Positions 34,665-41,306 of a DNA stretch of 41,306 nucleotides are shown here, in pieces. The DNA is from Bacteroidota bacterium (GTDB taxonomy: Bacteria; Bacteroidota; Rhodothermia; Rhodothermales; JAHQVL01). The notes beneath the pieces are model-generated. The model saw only the letters and a program-made list of their open reading frames with translations, was not told the origin of the DNA and ran no database searches. The translations under genes were made by a program, and so were the position numbers. The stretch lies in the NCBI GenBank assembly GCA_039111535.1, contig JBCCIM010000032.1, forward strand, positions 1 through 41,306. Reading direction: 5' to 3'. Position 1 is the stretch's first letter. Each line of letters starts with the position of its first letter.

Positions 34665-35840
34665 ATGCATCTGGCCCGTCCCTCAATAGCCCTGTCTTGT
34701 AGTCTGTTGGCGCTCTTTTTCACGATGTGGATTCTCGTGCCGGCGCCATTGACCGTCATTTGGCTAGTCTCCGTTATTTCCAGCGAGTGGAGCCTCTTTT
34801 TTGGCTTACTTGCACTCATAGGTATTGTGCTTGGCTGGCTTGCAAACCGTAAACAACGGTCGCGGGCAGGCACCTTTGCAGCTGCCTGCGGGATGCTCGC
34901 CATGGTGTTCATGAGCTACCCCCTGGTCACCAGCCTCTCGGTAGCAGACAACAACGATGTTTCGCTGTCCCTAAAACGCTATGTTCTGGGCAGTGCGTAC
35001 GAAAAAGCTGCAATCCAATCATATAGTTATACAGCAACCGCCACTGATACCTTCTTCCTCGACGCCTATCAGCCCAATGACGTGTCATCACATGTGCCCA
35101 AACCTGCGATTGTCGTGATCCACGGCGGTGGATGGAGCAGTGGAACGCGAAGTGATTTCCCACGCTGGAATCACTGGCTTGTCGAATCAGGCTATGTTGT
35201 GTTTGACATCGACTATCAGCTTGCTCCGCAACCCAATTGGCAGGCTGCTACTGCTAACGTACAAGACGCAGTTAAGTGGATCAAGGCGCATGCCGACAGC
35301 TTCAACGTTAACCCCAACAGCATTGCGCTCATGGGCCGCTCTGCCGGCGCACACCTCGCGTTGCTTGCCGGGTACACAGCTCGGCCAGAGGCACCTTACG
35401 ACGCCCGTGTAGCCGCTATCGTCGGCTTCTATGGGCCAACAGATCTACGGTGGGGTTATGAGAATCCGGCTAACAGGCGCGTTATCGATGGTAAAGCCAC
35501 CCTGCGAAGTTTTACCGGGGGGACACCCAACTACATTCCCGAGATTTACCAGCAGGCTTCACCTATACACCAGATCCGATCTGATGCACCGGCAACGTTT
35601 CTGGTACACGGCCGGCAGGATCAGTTGGTGCGCAGCCAGCACACGGCTAAACTCTACCGGAGGCTGCAATTAAGAAGCAGGGAGCCGGCTACCCACCAGG
35701 CCCTTTTCCTTCCTTATGCACAGCACGGGTTTGATTACAACTTTAACGGTTGGGGCTCACAGATCACACAGGCTTTGCTTACAACCCATCTCCAGCAGGC
35801 GCTCACGCCGCGTGTATCGCGCGCAGCACCAGCGCCCTGA
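34665..35840 (+). CDS. Membrane-anchored alpha/beta hydrolase, carboxylesterase-like
   Basis: Hydrolase of 391 residues with a membrane part and a catalytic domain. Residues about 1-55 and 70-95 contain hydrophobic helices (SCSLLALFFTMWILV, FFGLLALIGIVLGW), so the enzyme is anchored in the inner membrane. The catalytic domain, from about 120, is of the hormone-sensitive-lipase/BD-FAE type: oxyanion HGGGW at 153-157, nucleophile GRSAGAH with Ser226, acid in HGRQDQLV and His in QHGFDYN. The VFDIDYQLAPQPNW segment is also characteristic. Its 3' end overlaps the convergent DUF4202 gene by 38 bp. Confidence 0.9.
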   Translation: MHLARPSIALSCSLLALFFTMWILVPAPLTVIWLVSVISSEWSLFFGLLALIGIVLGWLANRKQRSRAGTFAAACGMLAMVFMSYPLVTSLSVADNNDVSLSLKRYVLGSAYEKAAIQSYSYTATATDTFFLDAYQPNDVSSHVPKPAIVVIHGGGWSSGTRSDFPRWNHWLVESGYVVFDIDYQLAPQPNWQAATANVQDAVKWIKAHADSFNVNPNSIALMGRSAGAHLALLAGYTARPEAPYDARVAAIVGFYGPTDLRWGYENPANRRVIDGKATLRSFTGGTPNYIPEIYQQASPIHQIRSDAPATFLVHGRQDQLVRSQHTAKLYRRLQLRSREPATHQALFLPYAQHGFDYNFNGWGSQITQALLTTHLQQALTPRVSRAAPAP

Positions 35841-36387
35841 CCGGTGTAGGGAGCGGCAAGGCCAACGCTGCTTCGTGGCCTACAACAGACATTTTTTTCC
35901 AGGTCTTTTGTAAAATGCGAATTACCTTTTCTTCATCGTGTTTGCCGGCAAAGTCTGTAGCATAATGTTCAAGAAAAACGAGACACACAACGTCTTCCAG
36001 TGCCTGTACATCCGGTTCACTTTTCAATCCCCGCTTCTTCAGTAATCCCTGTACAGCGTCAATGGTCGCCGCGTCGTAGCCTACGCGTTCAAGCACTTGT
36101 GTTGCAGTTTGCGCGTGAAAACGTTTGAGTGCATTGCGCCATTTTTTATATCCCATACTCCCTGCTGCATAATCTGCCCGCGGGATTTTCCATCGTTGAA
36201 TGTGCTGGCACCGCGCTGCAAGCTTAAGCGATACTGAAGCATCCGGTTGAAAGGCATCAAGACGTGCACTCATCCGCCTGGCATACACCAATTCTTTAGG
36301 ATGTTGGGAGCCGGCTATGATTACCTGGTTGGGATCTTCAGCATTCAGGGCGTCAAACTGCGCAATCGCTTCCGCAAATTTACTCAT
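35803..36387 (-). CDS. DUF4202-family protein
   Basis: All-helical cytosolic protein of 194 residues. The N-terminal AIAQFDALNAEDPN, then KELVYARRMSARL and ARCQHIQRWKIPR (with a conserved His and Arg pair) identify DUF4202, whose function is unknown; the closing FLEHYATDFAGKHDEEKVI block also fits. The His-Asp content is compatible with an HD-like fold but no catalytic set can be fixed. Its C terminus is encoded across the end of the neighbouring hydrolase on the opposite strand. It diverges from purU across 96 bp. Confidence 0.88.
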   Translation of the reverse strand: MSKFAEAIAQFDALNAEDPNQVIIAGSQHPKELVYARRMSARLDAFQPDASVSLKLAARCQHIQRWKIPRADYAAGSMGYKKWRNALKRFHAQTATQVLERVGYDAATIDAVQGLLKKRGLKSEPDVQALEDVVCLVFLEHYATDFAGKHDEEKVIRILQKTWKKMSVVGHEAALALPLPTPVRALVLRAIHAA

Positions 36388-36483
36388 CAGCGTATTTTTC
36401 CATGAAGGGGACAGAAAGATAACTATTTTGGCAACGCACTGCGTAGATGTATACCAGCAAGATTTGCTAAAGCATAAAAATTT

Positions 36484-37335
36484 ATGGCTGCCCGAGAATT
36501 GATTTTAACTGCACACTGTGCAGACCGCGTTGGCCTTGTTGCATTCATGAGCAACTGGGTTTTTGAAAAAGGGGGCAACGTGCTGCACCTCGACCAGCAT
36601 GTTGATGATGTTAGCCAGCGGTTTTTCATCCGCATCCACTGGCACATGGGCGAAGTAGATGCATTGCTTCCGCTGCAGTTCGAACAGGAGGTTGCAAAAG
36701 AACTGGATCTCGACTACCGCCTCTCTTTTACCGATACAACACCCCGGATGGCCCTCTTTGTCACCCGACTCGGGCATTGCCTGTGGGACCTGCTTTCGCG
36801 CTACGAATCAGGCGAACTAAAAGTGGATATTCCGCTCATCATCAGCAACCACGAGAAATTCCGTGGCCTTGCTGAACGGTTTGACATTCCTTACCACGTT
36901 TTCGAAATCACCAAAGAAAACAAAGCTGAGCAAGAAGCCAAAGAGTTGCAGGTACTGGCAGATCAAAAGGTGGATTTTATTGTACTGGCGCGCTACATGC
37001 AGGTCCTTTCAGATAACTTTGTGGACCAGTACCCCAATCGCATCATTAACATTCATCACTCTTTCCTACCAGCCTTTGCCGGCGCCAAACCCTACCACCG
37101 CGCTTACGACCGGGGCGTAAAACTGATCGGCGCCACCGCCCACTACGTGACTGCAGAACTGGACGAAGGACCCATTATCGAGCAGGATACCCTGCGCGTA
37201 AGCCACCGCGACAGCATCAAAGACCTGGTACGCACCGGGCGTGACCTGGAAAAAGTTGTGCTATCCCGCGCGGTACGGTTACACGTCAACAAACAGGTTG
37301 TCGTCTATGGCCGGCGCACGATGGTGTTTGATTGA
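36484..37335 (+). CDS. purU: Formyltetrahydrofolate deformylase
   Basis: Hydrolyses 10-formyltetrahydrofolate to formate and tetrahydrofolate, balancing one-carbon pools and supplying formate for purine synthesis. The 283-residue protein has an N-terminal ACT domain (LILTAHCADRVGLVAFMSNWVFEKGGN) and a C-terminal formyltransferase-fold domain with the catalytic region NIHHSFLPAFAGAKPYHRA and the Asp in AELDEGPIIEQD; the Asn, His and Asp are the usual triad. Start at 36484 (MAARELIL) is the family start. It stops just before the paired REP-like repeats. Confidence 0.97.
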   Translation: MAARELILTAHCADRVGLVAFMSNWVFEKGGNVLHLDQHVDDVSQRFFIRIHWHMGEVDALLPLQFEQEVAKELDLDYRLSFTDTTPRMALFVTRLGHCLWDLLSRYESGELKVDIPLIISNHEKFRGLAERFDIPYHVFEITKENKAEQEAKELQVLADQKVDFIVLARYMQVLSDNFVDQYPNRIINIHHSFLPAFAGAKPYHRAYDRGVKLIGATAHYVTAELDEGPIIEQDTLRVSHRDSIKDLVRTGRDLEKVVLSRAVRLHVNKQVVVYGRRTMVFD

Positions 37336-37350
37336 CGAGTTTGGCACACT

Positions 37351-37456
37351 GTCATCCTCAGCTTGACTGGGGATCCACAGGTATGGCAATCGCTATTAGA
37401 TGCACACTGTAGACTTGTGCCATCCCGGTGGATGCCCAATCAAGTTGGGCAGGACG
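37351..37456. repeat. Inverted pair of REP-like palindromes
   Basis: First unit 37351-37378: TCCTCAG-CTTGA-CTGGGGA hairpin followed by TCCAC. Second unit 37428-37456 is on the opposite strand: its complement reads TGCCCAA-CTTGA-TTGGGCA followed by TCCAC. The two match at 22 of 28 positions and share the CTTGA loop, with 49 bp between them. The layout is that of a bacterial interspersed mosaic element between purU and the convergent membrane protein; either hairpin could also end transcription. Confidence 0.8.
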
Positions 37457-37495
37457 TGTGAGATGTAAATTCGACGCACGGAAAACCCACATCAA

Positions 37496-38530
37496 TTACG
37501 CCCCAGCCCCGCGCAGCCTTTTCACACCCTTGTTGATCCAGATACCCAAATAGATAAACAGGGCAAGGATGAATACGAGGCCGTACTCAATCACCGGGAT
37601 TCGGATGATCTCGTTTGCATCAATCGGCCGATCAGCATAGGAGAAAACCACGCCGGCGACAAACAAGGCAATGATGGACCAGCGCACTTTGGGGGACAGC
37701 CCCAATCCATACATCTGCGTCACCACGATCAGCGCTGCAAATCCCCAGAAAAACATCAGCCAGAACGGCTTGTCAAACCCACCGCGTACCTGCTGCTCGT
37801 AAGCGACGAGGGACCCATGAATTAACACGGCAGCTTCCTGCACAAACATCCAGTATTTGTTGACGTGCGCCCGCGTGAAAAACAGGCTGCTCTGCACCAG
37901 TAGCAGAAAAGTATAAAGAAATCCCACGAGGTGGCCAAAGGTGGCTTCCATGGGGTGATACCAAAACGTGTAGATAACTGCCCAGGAGAAAATGTACCCG
38001 TGATAATGCCGAATAATGGCGCCCGGGCGATTGAGGAATTTGATTTTCTTCCCAAAGAACAACCCCCGGCGCTGGTTCTCCATCAGCAGAATGAGCACAA
38101 GCATGAGGATGACAGCGCCCTGCGAGGTAGCCGTTCCGAGATCTTGCCCGAGGCCATCATACCACACCCACGTTTGCCCCAGGTGCAGGACACAGAAGAA
38201 CGCGGTTGCACCAAGCGCCAGCACGTTGAACCCGTGTAATTTTTTGGTGTAGCCGGGTTTACTTTTTTGTGCATGGTAAATCAATGCCCAGATGGTTACC
38301 TGATGTAGCAGATAGCCGCCCCATCCGCTGGCGCGGCTCCAGAAATCCGGGTCGGGGAGTTTCCAGTAGTACCATTGTACGCCTTGATCAGGCAGGAAAT
38401 CGATTTGGGGCATCCAGGGCCGAACCAACCAGATGAGCAACGTAAAGGCAAAGCTAAACCCGACACCCCACCACATGGCGCGGTTGCTGTCGATTGTGGA
38501 AGCTTCATTCCAACGCTGCGTTGCCGGCAT
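37496..38530 (-). CDS. Multi-pass membrane protein with membrane His residues, unknown function
   Basis: Integral membrane protein of 344 residues with eight or nine hydrophobic segments spread over the chain, an extracytoplasmic or loop region near residues 50-70 (GVQWYYWKLPDPDFW) and a charged C terminus (KRLRGAGA). Conserved-looking histidines lie in or beside the membrane: LLHQVTIW, VLHLGQTWVWYDGLGQD, IRHYHGYIFSW, WYHPMEATFGHLVGF, TRAHVNKYW and LIHGSLVAYEQ. Such a set recalls haem- or di-metal-binding membrane enzymes (cytochrome b561- or fatty-acid-hydroxylase-like), but I do not recognise the family and make no claim. It converges with purU across the REP-like pair. Confidence 0.8.
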   Translation of the reverse strand: MPATQRWNEASTIDSNRAMWWGVGFSFAFTLLIWLVRPWMPQIDFLPDQGVQWYYWKLPDPDFWSRASGWGGYLLHQVTIWALIYHAQKSKPGYTKKLHGFNVLALGATAFFCVLHLGQTWVWYDGLGQDLGTATSQGAVILMLVLILLMENQRRGLFFGKKIKFLNRPGAIIRHYHGYIFSWAVIYTFWYHPMEATFGHLVGFLYTFLLLVQSSLFFTRAHVNKYWMFVQEAAVLIHGSLVAYEQQVRGGFDKPFWLMFFWGFAALIVVTQMYGLGLSPKVRWSIIALFVAGVVFSYADRPIDANEIIRIPVIEYGLVFILALFIYLGIWINKGVKRLRGAGA

Positions 38531-38730
38531 GTGTGTACTTGGGGCGGTTAGTCAGGGTATGAGGTCATTAAGATAGGTAATCACATTTTGCTTTGCGTCC
38601 CGCTCTTCGCATCACGCACAGGTGTTTGCGAAGAAGCCAAGAATCAGGACACAGGAGCGTTTATCAGCTAAACCATCCCCAATTCCGTGCGATATAACCG
38701 GTAGATCACGAGGGATAAAATCATACGGAG
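38531..38730. promoter_or_regulatory. Divergent intergenic region upstream of two membrane-protein genes
   Basis: A 200-bp gap with both promoters inside. It contains a dyad CTTCGCA (38605-38611) and TGCGAAG (38627-38633), 15 bp apart, and a GGAG just before the plus-strand start. No open frame of note. Confidence 0.35.
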
Positions 38731-38736
38731 ATGCAG

Positions 38737-39195
38737 ATGACCAATGCCATCGACACCTTTGATGCATCAATCGCTGCGTTTATGCGCCGGCATGGGATCC
38801 GCGCGCTGCGCATATCGCTCGGCATCATTTTTATCTGGTTTGGCATCCTTAAACCCTTTGGTATTTCCGCTGCCGCCCCACTCGTTGAATCTACCGTAAG
38901 TTGGATGCCGTTGCTCTCGCCGGCGGATTGGGTTAAGGTGATCGGATGGTGGGAAGTAGCCATCGGCGTGGCCTTTCTCTTCAAGCAAACCACCCGCATC
39001 GCAATTGGACTGATGGCCATGCAAATGGCCGGCACCTTCATGCCGCTGGTATTGCTGCCCGAAGTAACCTTCCAACCTGGCCGTATTCCCTATGGGCCAA
39101 CGATGGAAGGACAGTACATCATCAAGAACCTGCTCATTATTTCAGCAGCACTGGTAATAGGAGGAACGGTACGCGGCAGCAAGAATAGCGATTAA
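38737..39195 (+). CDS. DoxX-like/YkgB-like membrane protein
   Basis: Small inner-membrane protein of 152 residues with four hydrophobic segments. It begins [28 protein letters not shown], where the F-G-x-x-K stretch and the [27 protein letters not shown] stretch resemble DoxX/YkgB-type proteins. Two starts are possible: 38731 and 38737. A GGAG at 38727-38730 has proper spacing (6 nt) only for the second, so I use that; it is one of very few Shine-Dalgarno sites in the window. Its stop overlaps the convergent methyltransferase stop by 3-4 bp. Function unknown. Confidence 0.82.
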   Translation: MTNAIDTFDASIAAFMRRHGIRALRISLGIIFIWFGILKPFGISAAAPLVESTVSWMPLLSPADWVKVIGWWEVAIGVAFLFKQTTRIAIGLMAMQMAGTFMPLVLLPEVTFQPGRIPYGPTMEGQYIIKNLLIISAALVIGGTVRGSKNSD

Positions 39196-39638
39196 TCGCG
39201 CGGCTTGGTGCCGGCAAGCAATGCCAGTTCGCGCCATTTCCAGAAGCAGTCCACATCTTCAAACCCGATGTTACGTAGCCAGCCCAATTGGTCGTGGACG
39301 CTTGCGCAAATATTTGACGGATCGCCCTGATCTGCGGTTGTACCGAGCGCTATGTAAAAGTCCTCGTGCAGCTTCTGCGTTGGCGAGGCAACGTGTTCGA
39401 GGTTGCAAAACATGCCGCCAGGTTCGAGCCTGTCGTAAATTTCCCGATAGAGCGTCGCTTTCCGTTCATCCGACACGTGATGAATGGCAAAGCTTGATAC
39501 AATGGCACTACAAGGCGGGCCCGCCGGCAACAGCTCCAGGACAACCTGCTCGCCTTCATGGCGATGTGGGATACCATCTGCATTTTGCAGATACGCATTG
39601 GCGTGTGCGGCTGTCAGGTACTCATTAGCTGCAGACAT
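39192..39638 (-). CDS. Class I methyltransferase with the SAM-binding core deleted
   Basis: Open frame of 148 residues that aligns by eye to a methyltransferase family of about 210-220 residues. The N-terminal part ([33 protein letters not shown]) and the C-terminal part ([22 protein letters not shown], then [38 protein letters not shown]) both match, but the piece that normally lies between LELLP and [12 protein letters not shown], about 65-75 residues with the glycine-rich SAM motif (DLGTGDG type) and the acidic ribose-binding residue, is absent. The frame is not broken. The join near residue 40-44 coincides with a perfect 12-bp palindrome at 39514-39525. It is probably inactive in SAM binding, or an assembly collapse; it could also be a recent deletion. 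Confidence 0.8.
   Translation of the reverse strand: MSAANEYLTAAHANAYLQNADGIPHRHEGEQVVLELLPAGPPCSAIVSSFAIHHVSDERKATLYREIYDRLEPGGMFCNLEHVASPTQKLHEDFYIALGTTADQGDPSNICASVHDQLGWLRNIGFEDVDCFWKWRELALLAGTKPRD
39514..39525. other. 12-bp palindrome at the methyltransferase join
   Basis: GGCGGGCCCGCC, perfectly self-complementary and overlapping a GCCGGC word, inside the truncated methyltransferase at the point where its SAM motif is missing. A hairpin-prone site like this is a plausible deletion end point. Confidence 0.7.
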
Positions 39639-39662
39639 CTATAACCTCTGATACGGATTTAT

Positions 39663-40040
39663 ATGGATCTTCTGATTTCAAAAGCGAGCAAACTCGTCGG
39701 TGAATTTCAGCTCTACAATGAATGGACCATGGCCGCTGCGGTTGGGTGTGCCCTGGAAACGGCTGGTGGCAACATCTACACTGGCATAAACATCGACCTC
39801 ATGTGCGGGGTGGGATTTTGCGCAGAGCACGCTGCAGTAGCTGAAATGCTCAAACATCGAGAAACACACATCAGCAAAATTGTAGCAGTAACCAGTGAGG
39901 GGGTAGTCCCGCCGTGTGGCCGCTGCCGGGAAATGCTGCTTCAGGTTAACCGTAAAAACGTGGCAACGGAGGTGGCTGTAGAAAAAGACACCATCGTTCG
40001 CCTCTCCGACATCATGCCCTATCACTGGCTTAACACCTAA
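39663..40040 (+). CDS. Cytidine deaminase-family protein
   Basis: Zinc-dependent deaminase of 125 residues acting on cytidine, deoxycytidine or a related cytosine nucleoside in the cytosol. The metal site is complete: CAEHAAVAEM, with Cys53 as ligand and Glu55 as proton shuttle, and PPCGRCREML with Cys85 and Cys88. Length and motif spacing fit the homotetrameric CDA group, including blasticidin-S deaminase-like members. The gene starts 24 bp from the divergent methyltransferase and its stop overlaps the convergent membrane-protein stop by 4 bp. Confidence 0.92.
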   Translation: MDLLISKASKLVGEFQLYNEWTMAAAVGCALETAGGNIYTGINIDLMCGVGFCAEHAAVAEMLKHRETHISKIVAVTSEGVVPPCGRCREMLLQVNRKNVATEVAVEKDTIVRLSDIMPYHWLNT

Positions 40041-40474
40041 CCGCGCACTTTTTCCGTTTGGGCACGGTAGTTCAAGTAAAATGCCAGGACATGCAGCAAG
40101 CAACCCAGCGCAATGGCATAAACACCGGGCCCGCTAAAAGGACGCTGTAATTCATCAAGCCAGGGTTCATTAAAAAAACCAAGCATGAACAGGATGGGTG
40201 CCAAAGCTACGAGGGTAGAACCCACCCGTTGCAGTGCACGCAAACTTTTCTTTGGATAAATCCAGTAGTGCACACCGAGCGCAATGTTGACCAGCGCTGA
40301 CAACAAAATATAAATGTGGGCTGACCTGAAGAGAAGTTTCTGCGACTCCTCCATGCCATCCAGTCCATTGTATGCAAAATGCATATAGGCACCCGTGGCA
40401 ACAAACACCATTGCCATCACAATACCGAGAATTCGATGCAAATTACCAACATCGACTGCGTCTTTATCTACCAT
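40037..40474 (-). CDS. Small four-segment membrane protein, unknown function
   Basis: Integral membrane protein of 145 residues with four hydrophobic helices (about residues 13-36, 48-70, 80-101, 117-138) and short loops, N terminus charged. Histidines in the helices or their edges (LHRILG, MHFAYNG, SAHIYILL, GVHYWIYPKK, LLHVLAFYLNYR) could be metal ligands but no known family pattern is clear. It lies between the cytidine deaminase (stop overlap of 4 bp) and the HD-hydrolase gene on the same strand, 35 bp away. I cannot name it. Confidence 0.75.
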   Translation of the reverse strand: MVDKDAVDVGNLHRILGIVMAMVFVATGAYMHFAYNGLDGMEESQKLLFRSAHIYILLSALVNIALGVHYWIYPKKSLRALQRVGSTLVALAPILFMLGFFNEPWLDELQRPFSGPGVYAIALGCLLHVLAFYLNYRAQTEKVRG

Positions 40475-40509
40475 AATTTGATACCTGCAAGCAATCTTGT
40501 CTTGCGAAG

Positions 40510-40941
40510 CTACAAACCTGCAGCCTGTCTCAGCTTACGCCACGTCTGGTGGTACTTCTCCAGGCGGTCACGATCTCTTGGCTGAAATCGATCCAGGCGT
40601 CGAACATCCATGTTGTGTTCGAGGTCTGCCAGCTTCACGCGAAGTGCAATGGGGTGGGCTTGCACGCGATCTATGTACGCTTTGTATGTTTCATCGGAAC
40701 GGCGGGTCATGGCATCTACACCGGCAATTACGGCCGGCGCAAATCCTGCTATTGCCAGGTCGTCCAGCGTAAACGCGGAGTCTTCAACCACATCATGCAA
40801 CACAGCAACCATCTGGCATTCAATCTCCTCAAATTGCTGCATGAGCCACAGGGGGTGCAAGATGTAGGGCTGTCCAGATTTATCCGTCTGACCTACATGC
40901 GCCTGCGCCGCAATTTCTATCGCTTTTTCCAGGGTTGCCAT
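40510..40941 (-). CDS. HD-domain hydrolase of the MESH1/SpoT-like type
   Basis: Single-domain protein of 143 residues. I start at 40941 (MATLEKAIEIAAQAHVGQ) since the open frame continues upstream only with unrelated, basic sequence. The HD fold has the full metal site of (p)ppGpp hydrolases: AAQAHVGQTDKSGQPYILHPL (first His and the conserved K/R stretch), VAVLHDVVEDSAFTLDDL (His-Asp and the Glu-Asp pair) and VKLADLEHNMD (third acid). It lacks a synthetase domain, so it would be a small alarmone hydrolase, as MESH1 is, or a related phosphohydrolase. The preceding gene in the strand direction lies beyond 41149. Confidence 0.88.
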   Translation of the reverse strand: MATLEKAIEIAAQAHVGQTDKSGQPYILHPLWLMQQFEEIECQMVAVLHDVVEDSAFTLDDLAIAGFAPAVIAGVDAMTRRSDETYKAYIDRVQAHPIALRVKLADLEHNMDVRRLDRFQPRDRDRLEKYHQTWRKLRQAAGL

Positions 40942-41195
40942 ATTTGCTTCAGCAATCCATGTCGCATATTCCTTTCCAAGAGTATACGAAAGGGCGTGGT
41001 AGCATTTGGTTACATGAGGCTTAACAAGGAGGATCTTCTGGAAATCTTCAGAATTTTGGCGTTTCTTCCTGTAAAACCTTCGCAAAGAGCGTCGCTGATG
41101 TAGACACACGGCAGGTGCGTTGGCATAAATACTCGAAAATGGCACCATAACCTGTGCGCTGCAGCTCCCTTTTAAAATGAGAAATATTGTGTATG

Positions 41196-41211
41196 TTTAG
41201 CAGTAGCTAAA
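41196..41211. promoter_or_regulatory. Small dyad upstream of the terminal lipoprotein gene
   Basis: TTTAGC-AGTA-GCTAAA, a perfect 6-bp inverted repeat with 4-nt loop, 21 bp before the ATG at 41233. It lies between two divergent genes and could be an operator or a 5' leader hairpin. Nothing else is recognised in 41149-41232. Confidence 0.3.
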
Positions 41212-41232
41212 ACAATAGAACTCCGATTTACC

Positions 41233-41306
41233 ATGACTAAGTATGCTTTGCTGACCGTGCTACTCTTGACCCTTTGTGCATGTGCAAGTGATTCTACCCC
41301 ACCAGA
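41233..41306 (+). CDS. Lipoprotein, N-terminal fragment (truncated by window end)
   Basis: The first 24 codons of a gene that runs off the end of the window: MTKYALLTVLLLTLCACASD. A hydrophobic signal is followed by a lipobox LCAC with Cys17 as the likely lipidated residue and a Ser/Thr/Pro linker. No mature domain is visible. Confidence 0.75.
   Translation, partial: MTKYALLTVLLLTLCACASDSTPP

Noticed and set aside
40942-41148. N-terminal extension of the HD hydrolase
   Set aside because: The 69 extra residues are basic and unlike the family; the conserved fold starts at 40941.

Overview
The window looks like a chromosomal stretch from a free-living, probably marine or aquatic bacterium of the Bacteroidota/Rhodothermota kind. 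This rests on the protein repertoire (dipeptidyl peptidase IV, Kelch and LVIVD lipoproteins, DUF305, secreted esterases), on the near absence of Shine-Dalgarno motifs in front of most starts, and on a balanced base composition. A very frequent GCCGGC palindrome (about forty copies by eye in the first 13 kb, where about three would be expected by chance) marks nearly the whole window, so almost all of it appears to be long-resident DNA. I see no rRNA, tRNA, CRISPR array, insertion sequence, integrase or prophage gene. The taxonomic call is inference.

Layout. 0-4.4 kb: a secreted DPP IV-type peptidase diverges from a secreted esterase; the esterase ends at a clear terminator facing a methyltransferase. 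4.4-10.9 kb: mostly minus-strand housekeeping genes (typA followed by a small membrane protein and the methyltransferase; nadE followed by ruvA), interrupted by a plus-strand NADP-dependent oxidoreductase and a pterin-4a-carbinolamine dehydratase. 11-15.7 kb: a DinB-fold protein, a secreted DUF3465 protein coupled to a GNAT acetyltransferase, a small conserved unknown, a probable outer-membrane barrel protein and a secreted transglutaminase-like protein. 15.7-18.2 kb: a large SIR2-TPR protein, the best candidate here for an uncharacterised signalling or immune NADase. 18.3-22 kb: three lipoproteins in a row (VOC, DUF305, LVIVD) closed by a near-ideal terminator. 22-25.3 kb: small secreted proteins, an acetyltransferase and a serine beta-lactamase-like hydrolase. 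25.4-28.7 kb: a sugar-type ABC binding lipoprotein and permease without an ATPase, facing a secreted amidohydrolase. 28.9-34.3 kb: a same-strand run of Kelch lipoprotein, alpha/beta hydrolase, Nudix hydrolase, D-amino-acid oxidase, S4 protein, DUF1415, DUF1801 and SDR. 34.3-41.3 kb: another alpha/beta hydrolase, DUF4202, purU, membrane proteins, an internally deleted methyltransferase, cytidine deaminase, a MESH1-like HD hydrolase and the start of a lipoprotein.

The intergenic spaces hold several families of small dispersed repeats: a 58-bp element present twice, a REP-like palindrome with a CTTGA loop present as an inverted pair and as the core of a 36-bp tandem array, and AT-rich fragments built around TTTTCGAGTGCCG. 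Together with the SIR2-TPR gene and the deleted methyltransferase these are the items most worth following up. Much of the rest is cell-envelope and peptide/amino-acid metabolism: extracellular peptidase, esterases, D-amino-acid oxidase, amidohydrolase and nucleotide/NAD salvage functions.
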